From contig JACKQL020000007.1 in the NCBI GenBank assembly GCA_018296165.2, forward strand, positions 248,001 through 312,000: 64,000 nt of DNA. The letters run 5' to 3'. A program made the position numbers and the translations under genes. The stretch is from Termitomyces sp. T153. Lineage: Eukaryota; Basidiomycota; Agaricomycetes; Agaricales; Lyophyllaceae. The notes beneath the pieces are model-generated. The model did not search any database, had not been told where the DNA came from, and saw nothing but the letters and a program-made list of their open reading frames with translations. This document shows positions 1 to 11,545 of the stretch, piece after piece; within the stretch, counting starts at the first letter, position 1; every line of letters begins with the position of its first letter.

Positions 1-545
1 GACTTCTGGAGTTGCAGAGGTGTTGGGGTAGCCTAGATGAATGAGGAGGGTGCAGGCATGTCTGGCAAACTCCACAGGAGAGAGGCAGAGGAAGTGGAGG
101 ACTTCATTGCATTGTTGGATGTAGGCTTCAACTCTTTGCTGCCTGGGGAAAGGGGGAACTTGAGCGGAGAATAGTAGACAAGGGGGAGAGTAGTTATCCA
201 TGGGCTCTGGAGGGGCTGGGGCTGCAGCAGGGACTGGGTATGCATAATAATGGGCGGGGAGAAGGTAGGCAGGGTTAGGAGGCGCTGCGGAGTATCCTCC
301 AGGGTACATACAGGGATTGTTGCCATTGGTGGGGAATGCAGGAGGGCAGCGCCAGCCCGGAGGTATTCTCTGGCTGATGGAGGGAGCATAGAATGCCTGG
401 TTGGGGTCAGGGTCCAGTGACAAGAGACATACTGATCTGTAGGGGGGCCTAAGTAGAACGGGGTGTAGGGATTTTCAGGTACTGGTCGACCATAGACATC
501 AGTTAGGTAGCTGGCAGGGTTGTACATGGGGTTATATACAGACAT
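1..545 (-). pseudogene. Gag-like N-terminal fragment of element G
   Basis: An open frame runs leftwards from an ATG at 545, 20 bases inside the element from the priming site, and stops at 33. Reading can go on to the window edge only in another frame, where HFLCLSPVEFARHA lies, so a frameshift is likely near position 170. The start shares the pattern DVYGxPVPxNPY with short frames at the same place in elements A (10263-10379) and E (25543-25656), which supports a real gag start. No zinc knuckle or capsid motif is visible. The Gag assignment rests mainly on position after the 5' LTR. Confidence 0.45.
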
Positions 546-564
546 CAAGAATGGGGTAAGGAGG

Positions 565-577
565 AGTCTTGATATTA
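565..577 (-). other. Self-priming site (PBS) of element G
   Basis: These 13 bases abut the 5' LTR. On the plus strand they read agtcttgatatta. The LTR carries the matching stretch at 1132-1144, 32 bp after the TATA box, with 12 of 13 bases identical and the last forming a G-U pair. No tRNA-type TGG start is present. Confidence 0.75.
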
Positions 578-1608
578 TGTCAGGTTCTGCTGACAATGGA
601 GGCCCAGCTATACTGGCGAGACTTTACTAGGCAGATGCAATGTCCTGTGCTTATAACCAAGCATCCAGAGTTGGCGTGGAGGGGAGAGACTTGTGAGGGG
701 AAGCTAGGGAAAGTGGTCTGAGCAAGTCTGGAGTGGTACAGGGAAGTCTAAGACCAAGTATATTAGACGTCAAACCTGGGCAGGCATCAGAACAAGTTTG
801 TGGGCGCGCAAATAGACTGCAGGGTAAGCGGGGGCTTTGCAATTGATGGGGGTGGAGCTGGAGTTTGATGGGGGATCACCAAGGCTTGATGGGTTCCGGG
901 GCTGAGCAAGGAGCAAGGTCCAAAGTTGTCATAAGAATGTTTGGGTTGTAGCATGTGCATGGAGTTTGTACTGATGTTGGGGATGAAGGGAACTTAGGGA
1001 AACAAAGGAAATATACACAGTTGAGACAAGACGGAAATGAGGCGAGACAAGACAGAGGAAAGAGATTGATTTGAAACTCAAAATAGAAACAGAGATGAGA
1101 CAAAAGACGAGACATAGGAAACCAGTAAATGCAATATCAAGACTAAAGTACCAGGGGTTACTCTACAACTTATATACCGACTACTGGGTGGCTCTGGAGG
1201 ACAGAGGATATGGCAGCAGGGCTTGATGGAGCTGTGCAGAGTCAATGGGTGTTGGATGCAATTGTGGAGTGGGCTGCAGTGACATTCTAATGGGATTAGC
1301 TGAAAAGCAGGCTGCTCTGGGGTTGTCAGGTGCTCCCTAGCAGGTCAGGGGAATTAGGGTGGGGGTTTGGGGTTGTGTGATGTGGTCAGGAGTGGTGGAG
1401 GAGGTCTTGGGAGTTCAGGGGAATTCAGAAGATGCATCAACAGCTGTGGAGAAGGCATTGGAATTGATCAGGAAGCTATTGGAGTTTGCCGAGGAAGTGT
1501 TGGAGTCACCCAAAGTGGGCGTGGAGGGTGGACAAGGGTTGGAGGAGTTTGGCAGAGCATTGGGGAGGACTAGAAATGATGTCAGAGTCTAGAGAGCGGG
1601 TCATGATA
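578..1608 (-). repeat. 5' LTR of element G
   Basis: The LTR is 1031 bp, bounded by TGTCAGG at 578 and a worn TCATGATA (for TGACA) at 1608. A TATA box (cttatata, 1169-1176, minus strand) lies 32 bp before the predicted transcript start at 1144. Length and sequence type match the LTR at 37223-38253. Confidence 0.85.
1132..1176 (-). promoter_or_regulatory. Core promoter of the G LTR: TATA box and predicted transcript start
   Basis: On the minus strand TATATAAG begins at 1176. The self-priming complement AGTCTTGATATTG begins at 1144, 32 bp downstream, where a TATA-driven transcript should start. The same 32-bp spacing is seen in A, B, E and F. Confidence 0.6.
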
Positions 1609-2503
1609 GTGTGGAGGAAGCGGAGGCTACATGAGTGATGGGAGTGGAGCTGGAGCTTGATGGGGGATCAATGGAAGTTGATGAAGTTCAGAGCCAAGCA
1701 TGTAGCGAGGTCTGGAGTTAGTTAAAAGAATGTGTTGATGTTCATAATTGTGAGCATGGAGTTTGTAAAGGCATTAGGGTTGGAGAAGACTTGAACATGA
1801 TAGGTGAAATGGATCAAACAAGACAAGATGGAGCTGAATGGAATGAAACAGAGTCAAGACAAGATTGAGACACAAGATGGAGCTGAATGGAATGAAACAG
1901 AGTCAAGACAAGATTGAGACAAGAATGAAAATAGATTCAGGTGGAGATACAAAATGATAACAAGAACAATGATGGATAGAGATGAAACAAGACTGGGAGA
2001 CTGAGATCAAGAGAAATGTAACATGGAACACAAAACACAAGAGGGAAGCAATCAGACCATAGGTAACTTTAAGCAATAGGTAATATCAAGACTAGAGTAT
2101 GAAGAGCTACTCTATGACTTATATACTGACTACTGGGGAGCTCCGGGGGATGTCAGCTGTGGCAGCAAGACTTGGTGGAGCTCGGCAGAGTTGACAGGTG
2201 TTGGTTGTGATCATGGGGTGGGCTGCATTAATATATTAATGGGATCAATTGGGAATGTCAGCCATCCTAAGGTCGTCATGATACTTTGGAGTGGGTCTGA
2301 GGAACCAGAGTGGTGAATCAATGACATGTGACAGAGTCAGGAATGGTGGGGGGATAGTTCCAGGGCTCAGAAGATCCAAGGGAAGTGTTGGTGGCTGCAG
2401 GGAAGACATTGGAGTTGGCCAAGGGGCTGTCAGACTTAGCTGGAGAGGTGTCAGAGTTAGCTGGAGAGGCGTCAGAGTTAGCCAGAGTGGGCACAGAGGG
2501 TAG
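1609..2503 (-). repeat. 3' LTR of element B, middle segment
   Basis: This LTR piece aligns with 14887-15690 of the B 5' LTR. It lacks its first 220-250 bp and its last 98 bp. The missing parts are at 38254-38478 (inverted) and 11546-11648, separated by insertion of G (duplication GTGTG/CACAC) and A (duplication GGTAG). It includes a 49-bp tandem duplication at 1823-1920 that explains part of its extra length. Confidence 0.85.
1823..1920. repeat. 49-bp tandem duplication inside the B 3' LTR
   Basis: Two near-identical units, starting agatggagctgaatgg at 1826 and again at 1875, follow head to tail. The B 5' LTR at 14644-15788 has one unit, so the duplication happened in this copy. Confidence 0.85.
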
Positions 2504-3637
2504 TGTCAGGTTCCGCTGACCATGGGGGCTCAGCTACACTGGGTGAGTCCTTACTAGGTGGACATGATTCCCTGCACTGGCAACTGGGCACTTGGAGGTG
2601 TTCCAAACACTGGGGACTTGTGAGGATAGTTAGTGGGAATTGATCCAAGCAAGTCCGGTGAGGTCTAGAGGAGTAGAGGATGAGTTGCAGGAAAGGGGGA
2701 TGGGCTTGGCAGGGTTCAGGCATAAGTCTATATGTGAGTATTGTGGGTGCAGAGGAGGCAGAGGTTATGTGAATGATGGGGGCAGAGTCGGAGTTCTGAT
2801 GGGGGATCAACAGAGATTGATAGGGTTCAGAGCTGAGCGTGTAGTGAGGTCTGGAGTTAGTGAAAGTGTGTCAGAGGTTTGTAATTGTAATCACGGAGTT
2901 CATGAGGGCATTATGGTTGAGAGAACTTGAACACAACAGACAGAATCAAATGAGATGAGACAGAGTTGAACAAAATGAGATGGAGATGAGACAAGAATGA
3001 GAATAGATTCAGGCGGAGACATGGAACAATAATGAAATGATAACGGAATAGAGACAAGACAAGACCGGGAGACTGAGAATAAGGAAAATGAGACACAGAA
3101 CACAAAACACGAGAAGAAACAATCAGAAACACATCAGGTAAGGCAGGTAATCTCAAGACTAGAGTACGAAGAGCTACTCTACATCTTATATACTGACTAC
3201 TGGAGAGCTCCAGGATTGTCAGCTGTGGTGGCGGGACTTGGTGGAGCTTGACAGAGTTGACGGGTGTCAGTTATGACCAGAGGGCAGGCCATGTTGATAT
3301 GTTGATGGGATCAATTGTTGATGTGGTCCATTCCAAGGTTGTTGTGATACTCTAAGATAAGTTAGAGGAATCAGGGTGTCAAGTCAATGACATGTAACAG
3401 GGTCAGGCACAGCAGGGGAGTGGTCCCAGGGGCTCAGGAGATCCAGGGAAAGTGCCGGCAGCTGTGGAGAAGATGTTGGAGTTGGCCAGGGGACTGTTGG
3501 AGTTAGCCAAGAATGCATCAGAGTTAGCCAGAGTAGGCGCAGAGTGCTGGGGAAGTTCGACGGAGCATTGGAGGAGGTTCTGGGGGGACGGGGGTTTGTT
3601 GGGCAATGTGTGGGGGTCCAGGGAACAGGTTGTGACA
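2504..3637 (-). repeat. 3' LTR of element A
   Basis: The LTR starts TGTCAGGTTCCGCTGACC and ends GTGACA on the plus strand. The stretch taatctcaagact (3148-3160) is the exact 13/13 complement of the priming site of element A, and the TATA box lies at 3185-3192. The first 18 bases hold a small palindrome (GTCAG, 6 bases, CTGAC). Confidence 0.9.
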
Positions 3638-4650
3638 TCATCCCCCCTTCAGCATCAAGACCCTTGAGACGTGGGGAGCAGGTTGGGGATTGGCAGGGGC
3701 GTAGGAGTTGAAACCAAGTAATATTGATCAATCTACAGTGAGTGATGGCAGCGTGGGAGGTGAAGTCAAAGTGTGGCTGCCACTTTGTCAGGGGGTTCTT
3801 CCCAATCAATTAAAAAGCCTTGGACGTACCCCAGGGCTTCCCAAATCTTTTGTCATGTCCTCTCCCAGTTACTCAGCCACTTTCCCTGCCCCGTTATTTT
3901 CAGACGCAGACCAGGTGATTGTGTATGATAGCAAGGGGGAGGAGTTTGAGTGTCAGTGCTGAGCTAGTGCCATGTACCAGAGTCATGAGTAGTGTCGACT
4001 TGTTTTCTTGGAGTGGCTGATGGAGTTTTGCAGAGTTGTCCACGGCAGTGGTGGGTTCCTCAGGGGGTCCTAGGCAGGCCAAATTCCATCCTGCGGTGCC
4101 CAGATTGGCAGCGGGGGACACAGAAGGGGTCCCACCATTGCAGCAAATCCCTCAGGCAGAGGTGACAGTGGAGGAGTTTGCAAGGGCATTGGCGTGAGCT
4201 TGGGGCCCCCCAATGCTAGAATGGTGTCAAAACAAGGCCCTGATGAGTCTTTGAGTTCTCTTTTGTTGTGTGTGCTGATCAGTTGTTTTTAGTGTGTTCT
4301 CTGTGCATGGCAGGGTGAGGCCTGTGTTTTCAATGCGCCCTCCATGGGCTCACAATGTGACACTTCCATTTGCCTTCTGTGTCACGCAAGCTACAAGAAG
4401 TGCTCAATTTTGTTGGAGTGGCAAGCGGCGTGTGTTGCTGAGGAGTGGGGGTGAGACAAGGACTGAGTGTGGGGTCAGCTGGGCAAGGCACAGAAGACCT
4501 GGGTGTCAGGGGAGGGGAGCACGGGGTGGTCTGTGGAGCAGGTGGGGCCTCTGCGGAGTGGGCGGAGGGAGGGGGCATCCTTGGTGGCAGATTGTGAGAA
4601 GTGGAGAGCTTCCTTGCCATCGGGGGCAGGGCCCAGCAAGAGGCCACGAG

Positions 4651-5843
4651 TATCATGTTCCGCTGACCACGGGGGCTCAGCTGCACTGGGCAAGTCCTTA
4701 CTAGGCGGGCATGATCCCCTTGCACTGGCAACTGGACACTCAAAGGTGTTCTGGACACTGATTGCTTGTGCAGATAGTCAGTGGGATGTGATCTGAACAG
4801 GTCTGAGGAGGTCCGGAGAAGTCAGATTGCAAGGAAATGGGACAGGCTTGGCGGGGTTCAGGCAGAAGACCGTATAGGAGATTTGCAGACACGAAGGGGT
4901 AGGAGGCTACATGATCAATGGGAGCGGAGCCAGGGTTTGATGGAAGATCAATTGGGGTTGATGGAGTCTGGAACCGAGCGGAGAGCGGGGTTTGGATCTG
5001 GTGAAAGAGTGTCAGGGTTCATAATCATAATCGCGGAGTTTGTGAGGTTGTTAAGGTTGAGGAAGACTTGGGCACAACGGCCAGACGGAGTCACCGAGAC
5101 AGCGTCGGACGAAATGAAATGGAGTCGAGATGGAGCAAGAATAGATTTGCACAGAGATACAAAACAATAACAAGAATGATAACAAAATGGAGACAAGACA
5201 AGACCAGGAGACTGAGATAAGACTGGGAGACTGAGAGTAAGGAAAACAAGACACGGAACACGGAACACGAGAAAGAAAACAATCAGACCATAGGTAATGT
5301 TAACAATAGGTAGGTAACATCAAGACTAGAGTACAAAGAGCTACTCGATGTCTTATATACTGACTACTGGAGAACTTCAGAGTACGTCAGCTGTGGTGGC
5401 GGGGCTTGGCAGAGCTCGACAGAGTTGGCAGGTGTTGGTTGCGATCAAGGGTCAGGCCGTGTTGATATGTTGATGGGATCATTTGGGAACGCAGGTCGCC
5501 CTGAGGTTGTTGTGATACTCTGGAATGGGTCGGAGGAGCCAGAGTGTTGAGTTGATGATGGGTGGCGAAGATTAGGAACAGCAGGGGTGGTTCTCAGAGT
5601 TCAGGAGATCCAGGGTAAGTGTCAGTGGCTGCAGGGAAGGCGTTGAAGTTGGCCAAGGGGCTGTCAGAGTTAGCCGGGAAGGCGTCGGAGTTAGCCGGGA
5701 AGGCGTCAGAGTTAGCTGAGGGTGCATCGGGGCTAATCGGAATAAGCGTGGGGCATGGGCAGAAGTTCAGTGGAGCGTCGGGGGTTTTGGGGAATGGGAG
5801 GTTGCTGGATGATGTGCAAGGGTCCAGGGGACGGGTCGTGACA
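4651..5843 (-). repeat. Solo LTR nested in element A
   Basis: This is a complete 1193-bp LTR, from a worn TATCATG to GTCGTGACA, with no interior, splitting the antisense gene of A. The flanks are ACGAG and ATGGG. Both could come from ACGGG by single CpG-type transitions, so a 5-bp target duplication is plausible but not exact. It has the largest copy number of the 21-bp U3 repeat (5642-5746). Confidence 0.85.
5642..5746. repeat. 21-bp minisatellite in the LTR U3 region
   Basis: Five head-to-tail units of 21 bp, core GTCRGAGTTAGCCGGGAAGGC, start at 5642, 5663, 5684, 5705 and 5726. Element E LTRs carry three units (about 21570-21632), so copy number varies among LTRs. The array lies upstream of the TATA box in transcript orientation. 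Confidence 0.85.
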
Positions 5844-6654
5844 ATGGGGGCATGAGCCGATGGCAGGGCCTCCAGTGTTTCACATTTACTCTCCTACCCC
5901 AGGCGCGCCCTTGGAACAGGTGTCAAGTCCTCTGGAGCCCCCACCTTTGATCATGGAGGTCTTCCTTTGCAAGCAGGTGGAGGCTCTAATGGCGGCGTTG
6001 ACGGCATGGGAGGGAGAGCTCTGGCAGGCAAGGGAGGATCGAGATGTGGTGCAAGTGGAGAAGGAGGCGTTGGAGCGGGTGCAGAACACCTTGGTGCGAG
6101 TGGCAACAGAGCAAGCATTAGAGGTACAGGGCTTGCGGGAGCGTCTGATGCAGTGGGAAGTGTGGCCCACGGAGGAGGTGGAGGAGCAGGGAATGGCACC
6201 AGAGGGTGGTTCACTGTGAGTGGAGTTGGAGGCAGCAAGGTGGAGGGAGGATTGGCTGGCCAATGAGGCTGCTTCAGGACGCACGGAGATCCTTCATAAG
6301 TGTCTTTCCCAATTCTCTGCCTGTTACTAAAATGGGTCATTTTTGGGGTCAGGCTGGGTGTGGGAGCACCAGGTTCTCTTGGACGGTGCCTTCACAGCAT
6401 TTGCATTGATCCAAGATGGGTTGGCGCAGATGTCCATGGGTCAGCCTCCGGAGTTGCAGCAGAGGATGGCGAGGGTGGGGAGGTTGCTGGCAGGGCATTG
6501 GCAGCATAACGTGGTGGCCCCAGGGTCGTGGTGAGAAGTGGTGGTGGATGTGGGGGAGGCTTTGCTGGGGTTGGCAGAGGTTTTGGTGGTGGTGTGGGCC
6601 CAGATGGAGATTGATTTGGGAGTAGGGATGGTGGGGGTTCTGGGAGAAGAGTGA

Positions 6655-9600
6655 GGGGGTGGTCAGCCCTGCTTCTTGTCATCTTTGAGTTCGCTGGCTG
6701 CTCCATTCCGCCTTGTATTATATTTTTTTGTACTTCCAATGCATCTTTGTCATTCCTGGGTGTGTGAAGTGAGACTTTAATTTGTATGAGGGTGAGGTAA
6801 GTGAAACACACAGGGGTGCTGGTGGGAGTTGAATCCCTAGGGGATCTAGAGGCGGAGGTTAAGCCCACTAATGCCGTCTGTGTTGGCTAGTCCCGGGGTT
6901 GTCGGGATGGGGCGGAGCACTGTAGAAAGAGTTTCCAAGGCTTGGCGGGGGTGTTGGGAGTCTTCTTGCAGAGTTCCGTGGCATTTTTGGGTGGCGTTGC
7001 TGGGTTTGATTCTTGGGGTCTCGGACCTAGGGTGTAGGGGTTTTCTTCAGTCTGCAGTGGAGATGTGTGTTGTGCTGGTTCAAGGGGGTGGACCTCCAAG
7101 TCTTCAATGTGTGTTTGGGGTGGTCAGGGCTTCAGTCTTTTGTTGGTGCGGCTGGTGGGAGGAGCAGAGGTCTTCCAGCGGTCTGGCCTTTATGCCAACA
7201 TGGGTGGTGGGGTGGCAGAGATCCTTCTTAACAATGGTGGGGGTGGCGGGGTGGGGTCTGTCCTCAGGCATAGTTAGTCAGAGGAGGGAGTCCCTGGCAG
7301 CTTAGTGGCGGAGCCTCTGGGGTAGGGTGGTCCCTGTAGTAAGTTGGCGGGGGGCTGTTTTCCATGCCATCTATGCTGTAAGTTTGGTCAGCGTGGAGGC
7401 GGAGATACTCCCTTAGGGTGAGGATTAGGATTCCTTGGTTGGGGGTGCCCAGAGGTTTATGTTTTGGTGGGGTTGTGCATGGTGGGGTTTTGTCAAGCTC
7501 TGGTGTATTGTATTTGGTAAAGGGCACATGGGATCAGGGCTTTGCTGCACTCCAGAGTGTTGGTTCTGGTTGAAGTCGTGCTCTGGAGTATTGTGTCTAT
7601 GGGTGGGCATGCTTGGGTAGTGCTTTGGTGTGCTCCAGAGTGTCAATGACGGAGTTTGGGGTGATTAGTCCCAACAAGTTCCTTCTGGTCTGAAGTCAGG
7701 GTTTGTAACATTGCTTTCCTGGCCAAGGGTAAGTCTAGAGATGGGCAGAGGGGTCTTATGTACTTCTGACACTCCCTAGAGTTTGGAGGGCTGTTAAAGT
7801 TGTATTGGTGGATGCTTCTTTGGGCAGAGGCAGCGTAGGGGTCCAGCAGAGATGCTTTGGAGCAAGGAGGAGTTCGGGGGCTGTCATCCTGTGGGTTGTT
7901 CCTTCTGGGGGTAGGTGTTTCTTTTGTCGGGGGAAAGTTAGTAGTCTGGACTCAACATGAGGATTGCTCGGTGGGGGGTTTGTCAGTTGTGTTGGCCTTG
8001 GGGGTGGTGCGGGGCTGAAGAAGGGGTCCAAGGCACATTTTGTTGGTCCACTGTTCCAAGCATGAGTACCAGGGGTCTGGGGTTGATGCAGGGTTTGGGA
8101 TTGGGTCTTAACTTGTTGGCAGGGTTGTGTTGCAAATCGGAGGGGAAGCTCTGGAGTGAGGGTCTTCTTCACTAAGCAGCGGAGTTGTTGTATAAGAGTG
8201 GCAGTGGCTCCTGGAGCCAAGCTTGATGGGGGGAGCAGGTCTAGCTGCCTTCCAAGGTTTTGGGTGAGTCTGGCCATCGTCCCTCTGTGCAAAATATTTG
8301 CTGCGTTGGGGGAAGATGGTTGTTCACAATTGTTGGAGGGCGGCAGGGAAGTCAGTCATGGGGGAGCATTGGTTTGGACTTCCCAGGAGTCATGGCAGGG
8401 TTGGGGCAATTCTTCATTTGTGCTCCGGAGTGGTCCAGAGGTTGTTGTGAATGTGGGTGGGGGTTGGTCACTTCTTTGGAGGGCATTATTGGTACCTTGA
8501 TTGTTAGGGCAGAGTCGGTGGGGCCACTTCATTATTCTTGGCTTTGGGGTTGGTCTCCATCAGGTGTGGTTGGATTTGCCGGAGGTGTTGTGAATTTTGG
8601 GGGGGAGCTACTTTGAGGGTCCCAGAGTTTATTCTCTTCTTAGAGAGCATTTTGCATTGGGGGAGGGGAGTGGGATAGTGGCAGGGCTGGGACTCCGAGG
8701 GCAGGATCGCAGCATGTGACATCCTTTGCCAGTTTTAGATGTCAATTTAGGGTGGGTGGCAATGGGGGGAAGCACTACTTGCTTCTTGGGGAGGGCATCA
8801 GCAACTTTTAGGGTACTCTGGAGAGATTACTTTGCATGGGGTTTGTTTCTGGGTACTCCATTGGTGTGGTCCCTGCTTGATAGACATCTTCTAGCATAGG
8901 GGCAGGGTTGTATGGAGCTGGTGGTCGGTGATTTATGCTTGTGGGGTAGGAGCTACAGGGGCATCATTGTTGGACTGGGGTTTGTTTCTAGGTACTCCAT
9001 TGGTGTGGTCCCTGCTTGATAGACATCTTCTAGTGTAGGGATGGTGTTGTACAGAGCTGGTGGTCAGTGATTTATGCTTGTGGGGTAGGAGCTACAGGGG
9101 CATCATTGTTGGGCTGGCGTTGTAGGTCCCCTCGGTTGGATGTCGGAGTCAAAGTAGGGGCCTCAGAGTTGTGTTGCTAGGGTCTAGAGTTGCATGGAAG
9201 GGTTTGGAGTGGGTCAGAGGGGTGGATCAGGGCAGCTTCAAGTTGGCGCAGGGTTATTTGGGTCATTGATCCTGGCAGGGAAGTCCTCCAAGAATGCCGG
9301 AGCATATGCTCTTTGGATCATCAAGACATTTGAGTGGGTTGATCGACAGTCTCTGGGATGATAGTGGGGCTTCTCCCTTCCTTATATGAACATGTCAGCA
9401 AATTTAGAGTACCCTGGGGGACTACTTTGTATAGGGCCATCTTTCCTATGGTTTGTTCTGGCAGGGCAACTCCTATGCTGGGGGTTCTTGTTGTGGGAGG
9501 TGGCATAGTCTGATGGTGGGGTCCTTGTCTGATGGTGGTGTGCAGGGAGGGTTGGCATCAAGGATCTTCAATGTTGGGGGTTCCGGATCAAATGAGGGGG

Positions 9601-10262
9601 TGTTGAAGTAGTGGGCAGAACTCTGGAGTTGTTCCTTATCAAGAATTGGGGTGCCATGGTTCTCCTTGTTAATTCTGGGGTTGTGCTTCAAGGGTTGGGG
9701 TGGAGGTGCATATCCCTTCCTTCCTTGATCACCTAGAAGCTGGGGAATTCCTTGGTCTTGTTCCGGAGTTGTTGGGGTTGGGTCAGAGGTGTCAGGCTCC
9801 TTTCATCTGTTGAGTGGAAGTGACAGCTGAGTTGGCCAGGGAGTCCTAACTGATCCTGGAAGTGGTTTCTATGATTTGGGGCATAGCATCAGTCTTGGAA
9901 TCTTGTGTTATTGTGGGTGGGGCTGCTGGGTTGAGCTTGATTCCAATCGACAGCGGAGCTAGCTTGGAGGGTGGTCTTTCTCAGGGAGGGTTGTGGGTGA
10001 AAGTCAGATGATCTGTTGTGCGGTGTTGGAGAAGTTGTCAAGCAATGGACTGAATTGTCGCTGGGGTTCTGGTTGAAGCCTTGGTGACACTGGGTTCGGT
10101 CTTTGCAGGGAAGTGGAGCTGACAGAGAAGGTACGGAAAGGGTGGGGGGTGGTTTGTGGGAGTGGTGTAGGGTTGGGCATGGGTTGGGGAGGGTGTCCGT
10201 GGAGAGAGCCATTGTATGGGTATAACTGGAGTGGAAGGGATGTTTGGTGTCAGATTTGCGAC
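6655..10262. other. Interior of element A without recognisable genes
   Basis: This G-rich stretch (plus strand) holds no reverse transcriptase, RNase H or integrase motif in any frame. Its first 250 bases match the segment after the chromodomain gene in elements C, F and G (for example around 28740-28850). The rest matches the coding-poor interior of element E (23300-25540). Open frames here are short, proline/threonine-rich and differ between copies, so I read them as chance frames. Confidence 0.65.
8839..9117. repeat. 140-bp tandem duplication in element A
   Basis: The block beginning tttgtttctgggtactcc at about 8840 is repeated at about 8980 with a few substitutions. It runs to the end of a shared gggcatcattgttgg motif. 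Confidence 0.85.
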
Positions 10263-10379
10263 TCAGTGTGCCTTGGCAAATTGGGCAGGGCTGTATGAAT
10301 CATAGGGGTTTCCAGGCACAAGTTGACCATAGACATTGGAATTGTTTGGCAAATGTGTGTGTGGGGCACATGCGGACAT
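10263..10379 (-). pseudogene. Gag start remnant of element A
   Basis: A 38-codon frame begins at 10379, just inside the priming site. Its SNVYGQLVPGNPYD resembles the G gag start (DVYGRPVPENPY). It stops at once, so A keeps only the first exon-sized part of gag, perhaps because this region contains packaging signals. Confidence 0.45.
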
Positions 10380-10398
10380 CACAAACGGGGTAAGGTAG

Positions 10399-10411
10399 AG
10401 TCTTGAGATTA
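10399..10411 (-). other. Self-priming site (PBS) of element A
   Basis: The site reads agtcttgagatta and abuts the 5' LTR. It differs from the B, E and G sites (agtcttgatatta) by T to G at base 9. The 3' LTR of A carries the same change, and its 5' LTR pairs through one G-U. Pairing is therefore kept by matched changes. Confidence 0.78.
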
Positions 10412-11545
10412 TGTCAGGTTCCACTGACTGCCGGGGCTCAGCTACACTGGGTGAGTCCTTACTAGGTGGACATGATTCCCTGCACTGGCAACTGGGCACT
10501 TGGAGGTGTTCCAAACACTAGGGACTTGTGAGGATAGTTAGTGGGAATTGATCCAAGCAAGTCCGGGAAGGTCCAGAGGAGTAGAGGATGAGCTGCAGGA
10601 AAGGGGGATGGGCTTGGCAGGGTTCAGGCATAAGTCTGTATGTGAGTATTGTGGGTGCAGAGGAGGCAGAGGCTATGTGAATGATGGGGGCAGAGCCAGA
10701 GTTCTGATGGAGAATCAACAGGGATTGATAGGGTTTGGAGCTGAGTGTATAGCAAGGTCCGGAGTTGGTGAAAGAGTGTCGGAGGTTTGTAATTGTAATT
10801 GTAGAGTTTGTGAGGGTGTTATGGGTGAGAGGACTTGAACACAATGGATGGAATCAAACGAGATGAGGCAGAGTCAAACAAAATGAGACAGAGATGAGAT
10901 GAGAACAAGAATAGATTCAGGCAGAGACATGGAACAATAATGAAATGATAACAGAATAGAGACAAGACAAGACCAGGAGACTGAGAATAAGGAAAACGAG
11001 ACATGGAACACAAAACATGAGAAGAAACAATCAGAAACACATCAGATAAGGCAGGTAATCCCAAGACTAGAGTATGAAGAGCTACTCTACGTCTTATATA
11101 CTGACTACTGGAGGGCTCCAGGATTGTCAGCTGTGGTGGTGGGGCTTGGCAGAGCTCGACAGAGTCAATGGGTGTCAGTTATGATCAGAGGGCAGGCTGC
11201 ATTGATATGTTGATGGGATCAATTGTTGACATGGTCCATTCTGAGGTTGTTGTGATACTCCAAGATAAGTCAGAGGAATTAGGGTGTCAAGTCGATGATG
11301 TGTAACAGGGTCAGGCATGCCAGGGGAGTGGTCCCAGGGGCTCAGGAGATCCAGGGGAAGCACCGGCAGCTGTGGGGAAGATGTCAGAGTTGGCCAGGGG
11401 GCCATCAGAGTTAGCTGAGAATGTGTCAGAGTTAGCCGGAGTAGGCATGGAGTGCTGGAGAAGTTTGACAGAGCGTCAGAGGAGGTTTAGGGGGGACAGG
11501 AGTTTGTTGGGCTATGTGCGGGGGTCCAGGGAACGGGTCGTGACA
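10412..11545 (-). repeat. 5' LTR of element A
   Basis: The LTR is 1134 bp, the same length as its partner at 2504-3637. The stretch complementary to the priming site is taatcccaagact at 11056-11068. Target duplication GGTAG follows at 11546. Confidence 0.9.

Larger units (their letters stand above)
1..1608 (-). mobile_element. Chromovirus element G, 5' part (LTR, priming site, start of gag)
   Basis: This is the 5' end of a Ty3/gypsy element that reads leftwards and leaves the window at position 1. It holds a 1031-bp LTR, a 13-base priming site and a broken gag-like frame. The base block next to the LTR (1609-1613, GTGTG) is the reverse complement of the block after another 1031-bp LTR at 37223-38253 (CACAC). 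The two LTRs are therefore taken as the ends of one element, now split by an inversion. That joining is an inference. LTR and orientation are seen directly. Confidence 0.8.
3855..6654 (+). pseudogene. Antisense accessory gene of element A, short form, cut by a solo LTR
   Basis: This gene runs opposite to the retrotransposon and matches the antisense gene of element E (21950-23079). It opens MSSPSYSATF at 3855, has the acidic block VIVYDSKGEEF, then a worn intron. The lysine/proline-rich part ends at 4650, where a solo LTR (4651-5843) is inserted. The coiled-coil half resumes at 5844 (FLCKQVEALM, then heptads to about 6235). A last exon with LDGAFTAF follows and stops at 6652-6654. The second intron donor, GTGAGT in E, reads ATAAGT here, a CpG-type change. 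No Zn2Cys6 cluster is present. Function unknown. Confidence 0.7.
2504..11545 (-). mobile_element. Element A: full-length non-autonomous LTR retrotransposon
   Basis: Element A has two LTRs of exactly 1134 bp (2504-3637 and 10412-11545), a priming site at 10399-10411 and a perfect 5-bp target duplication GGTAG (2499-2503 and 11546-11550). It is inserted in the 3' LTR of element B. The interior has no reverse transcriptase or integrase. It holds only the start of gag, about 3.6 kb without a recognisable gene, and an antisense gene cut by a solo LTR. It must have been mobilised in trans. Most CpG sites present in element E are TG or CA here, so it is old and was probably methylated. Confidence 0.92.

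Noticed and set aside
565..577. A tRNA primer-binding site after the 5' LTR
   Set aside because: The site lacks the TGG that pairs with the CCA end of a tRNA. Complementarity to the LTR itself explains it better.
6871..10212. Many 60-140-codon frames in the interior of A
   Set aside because: None is kept in E, composition is skewed by the G-rich strand, and no domain is visible.
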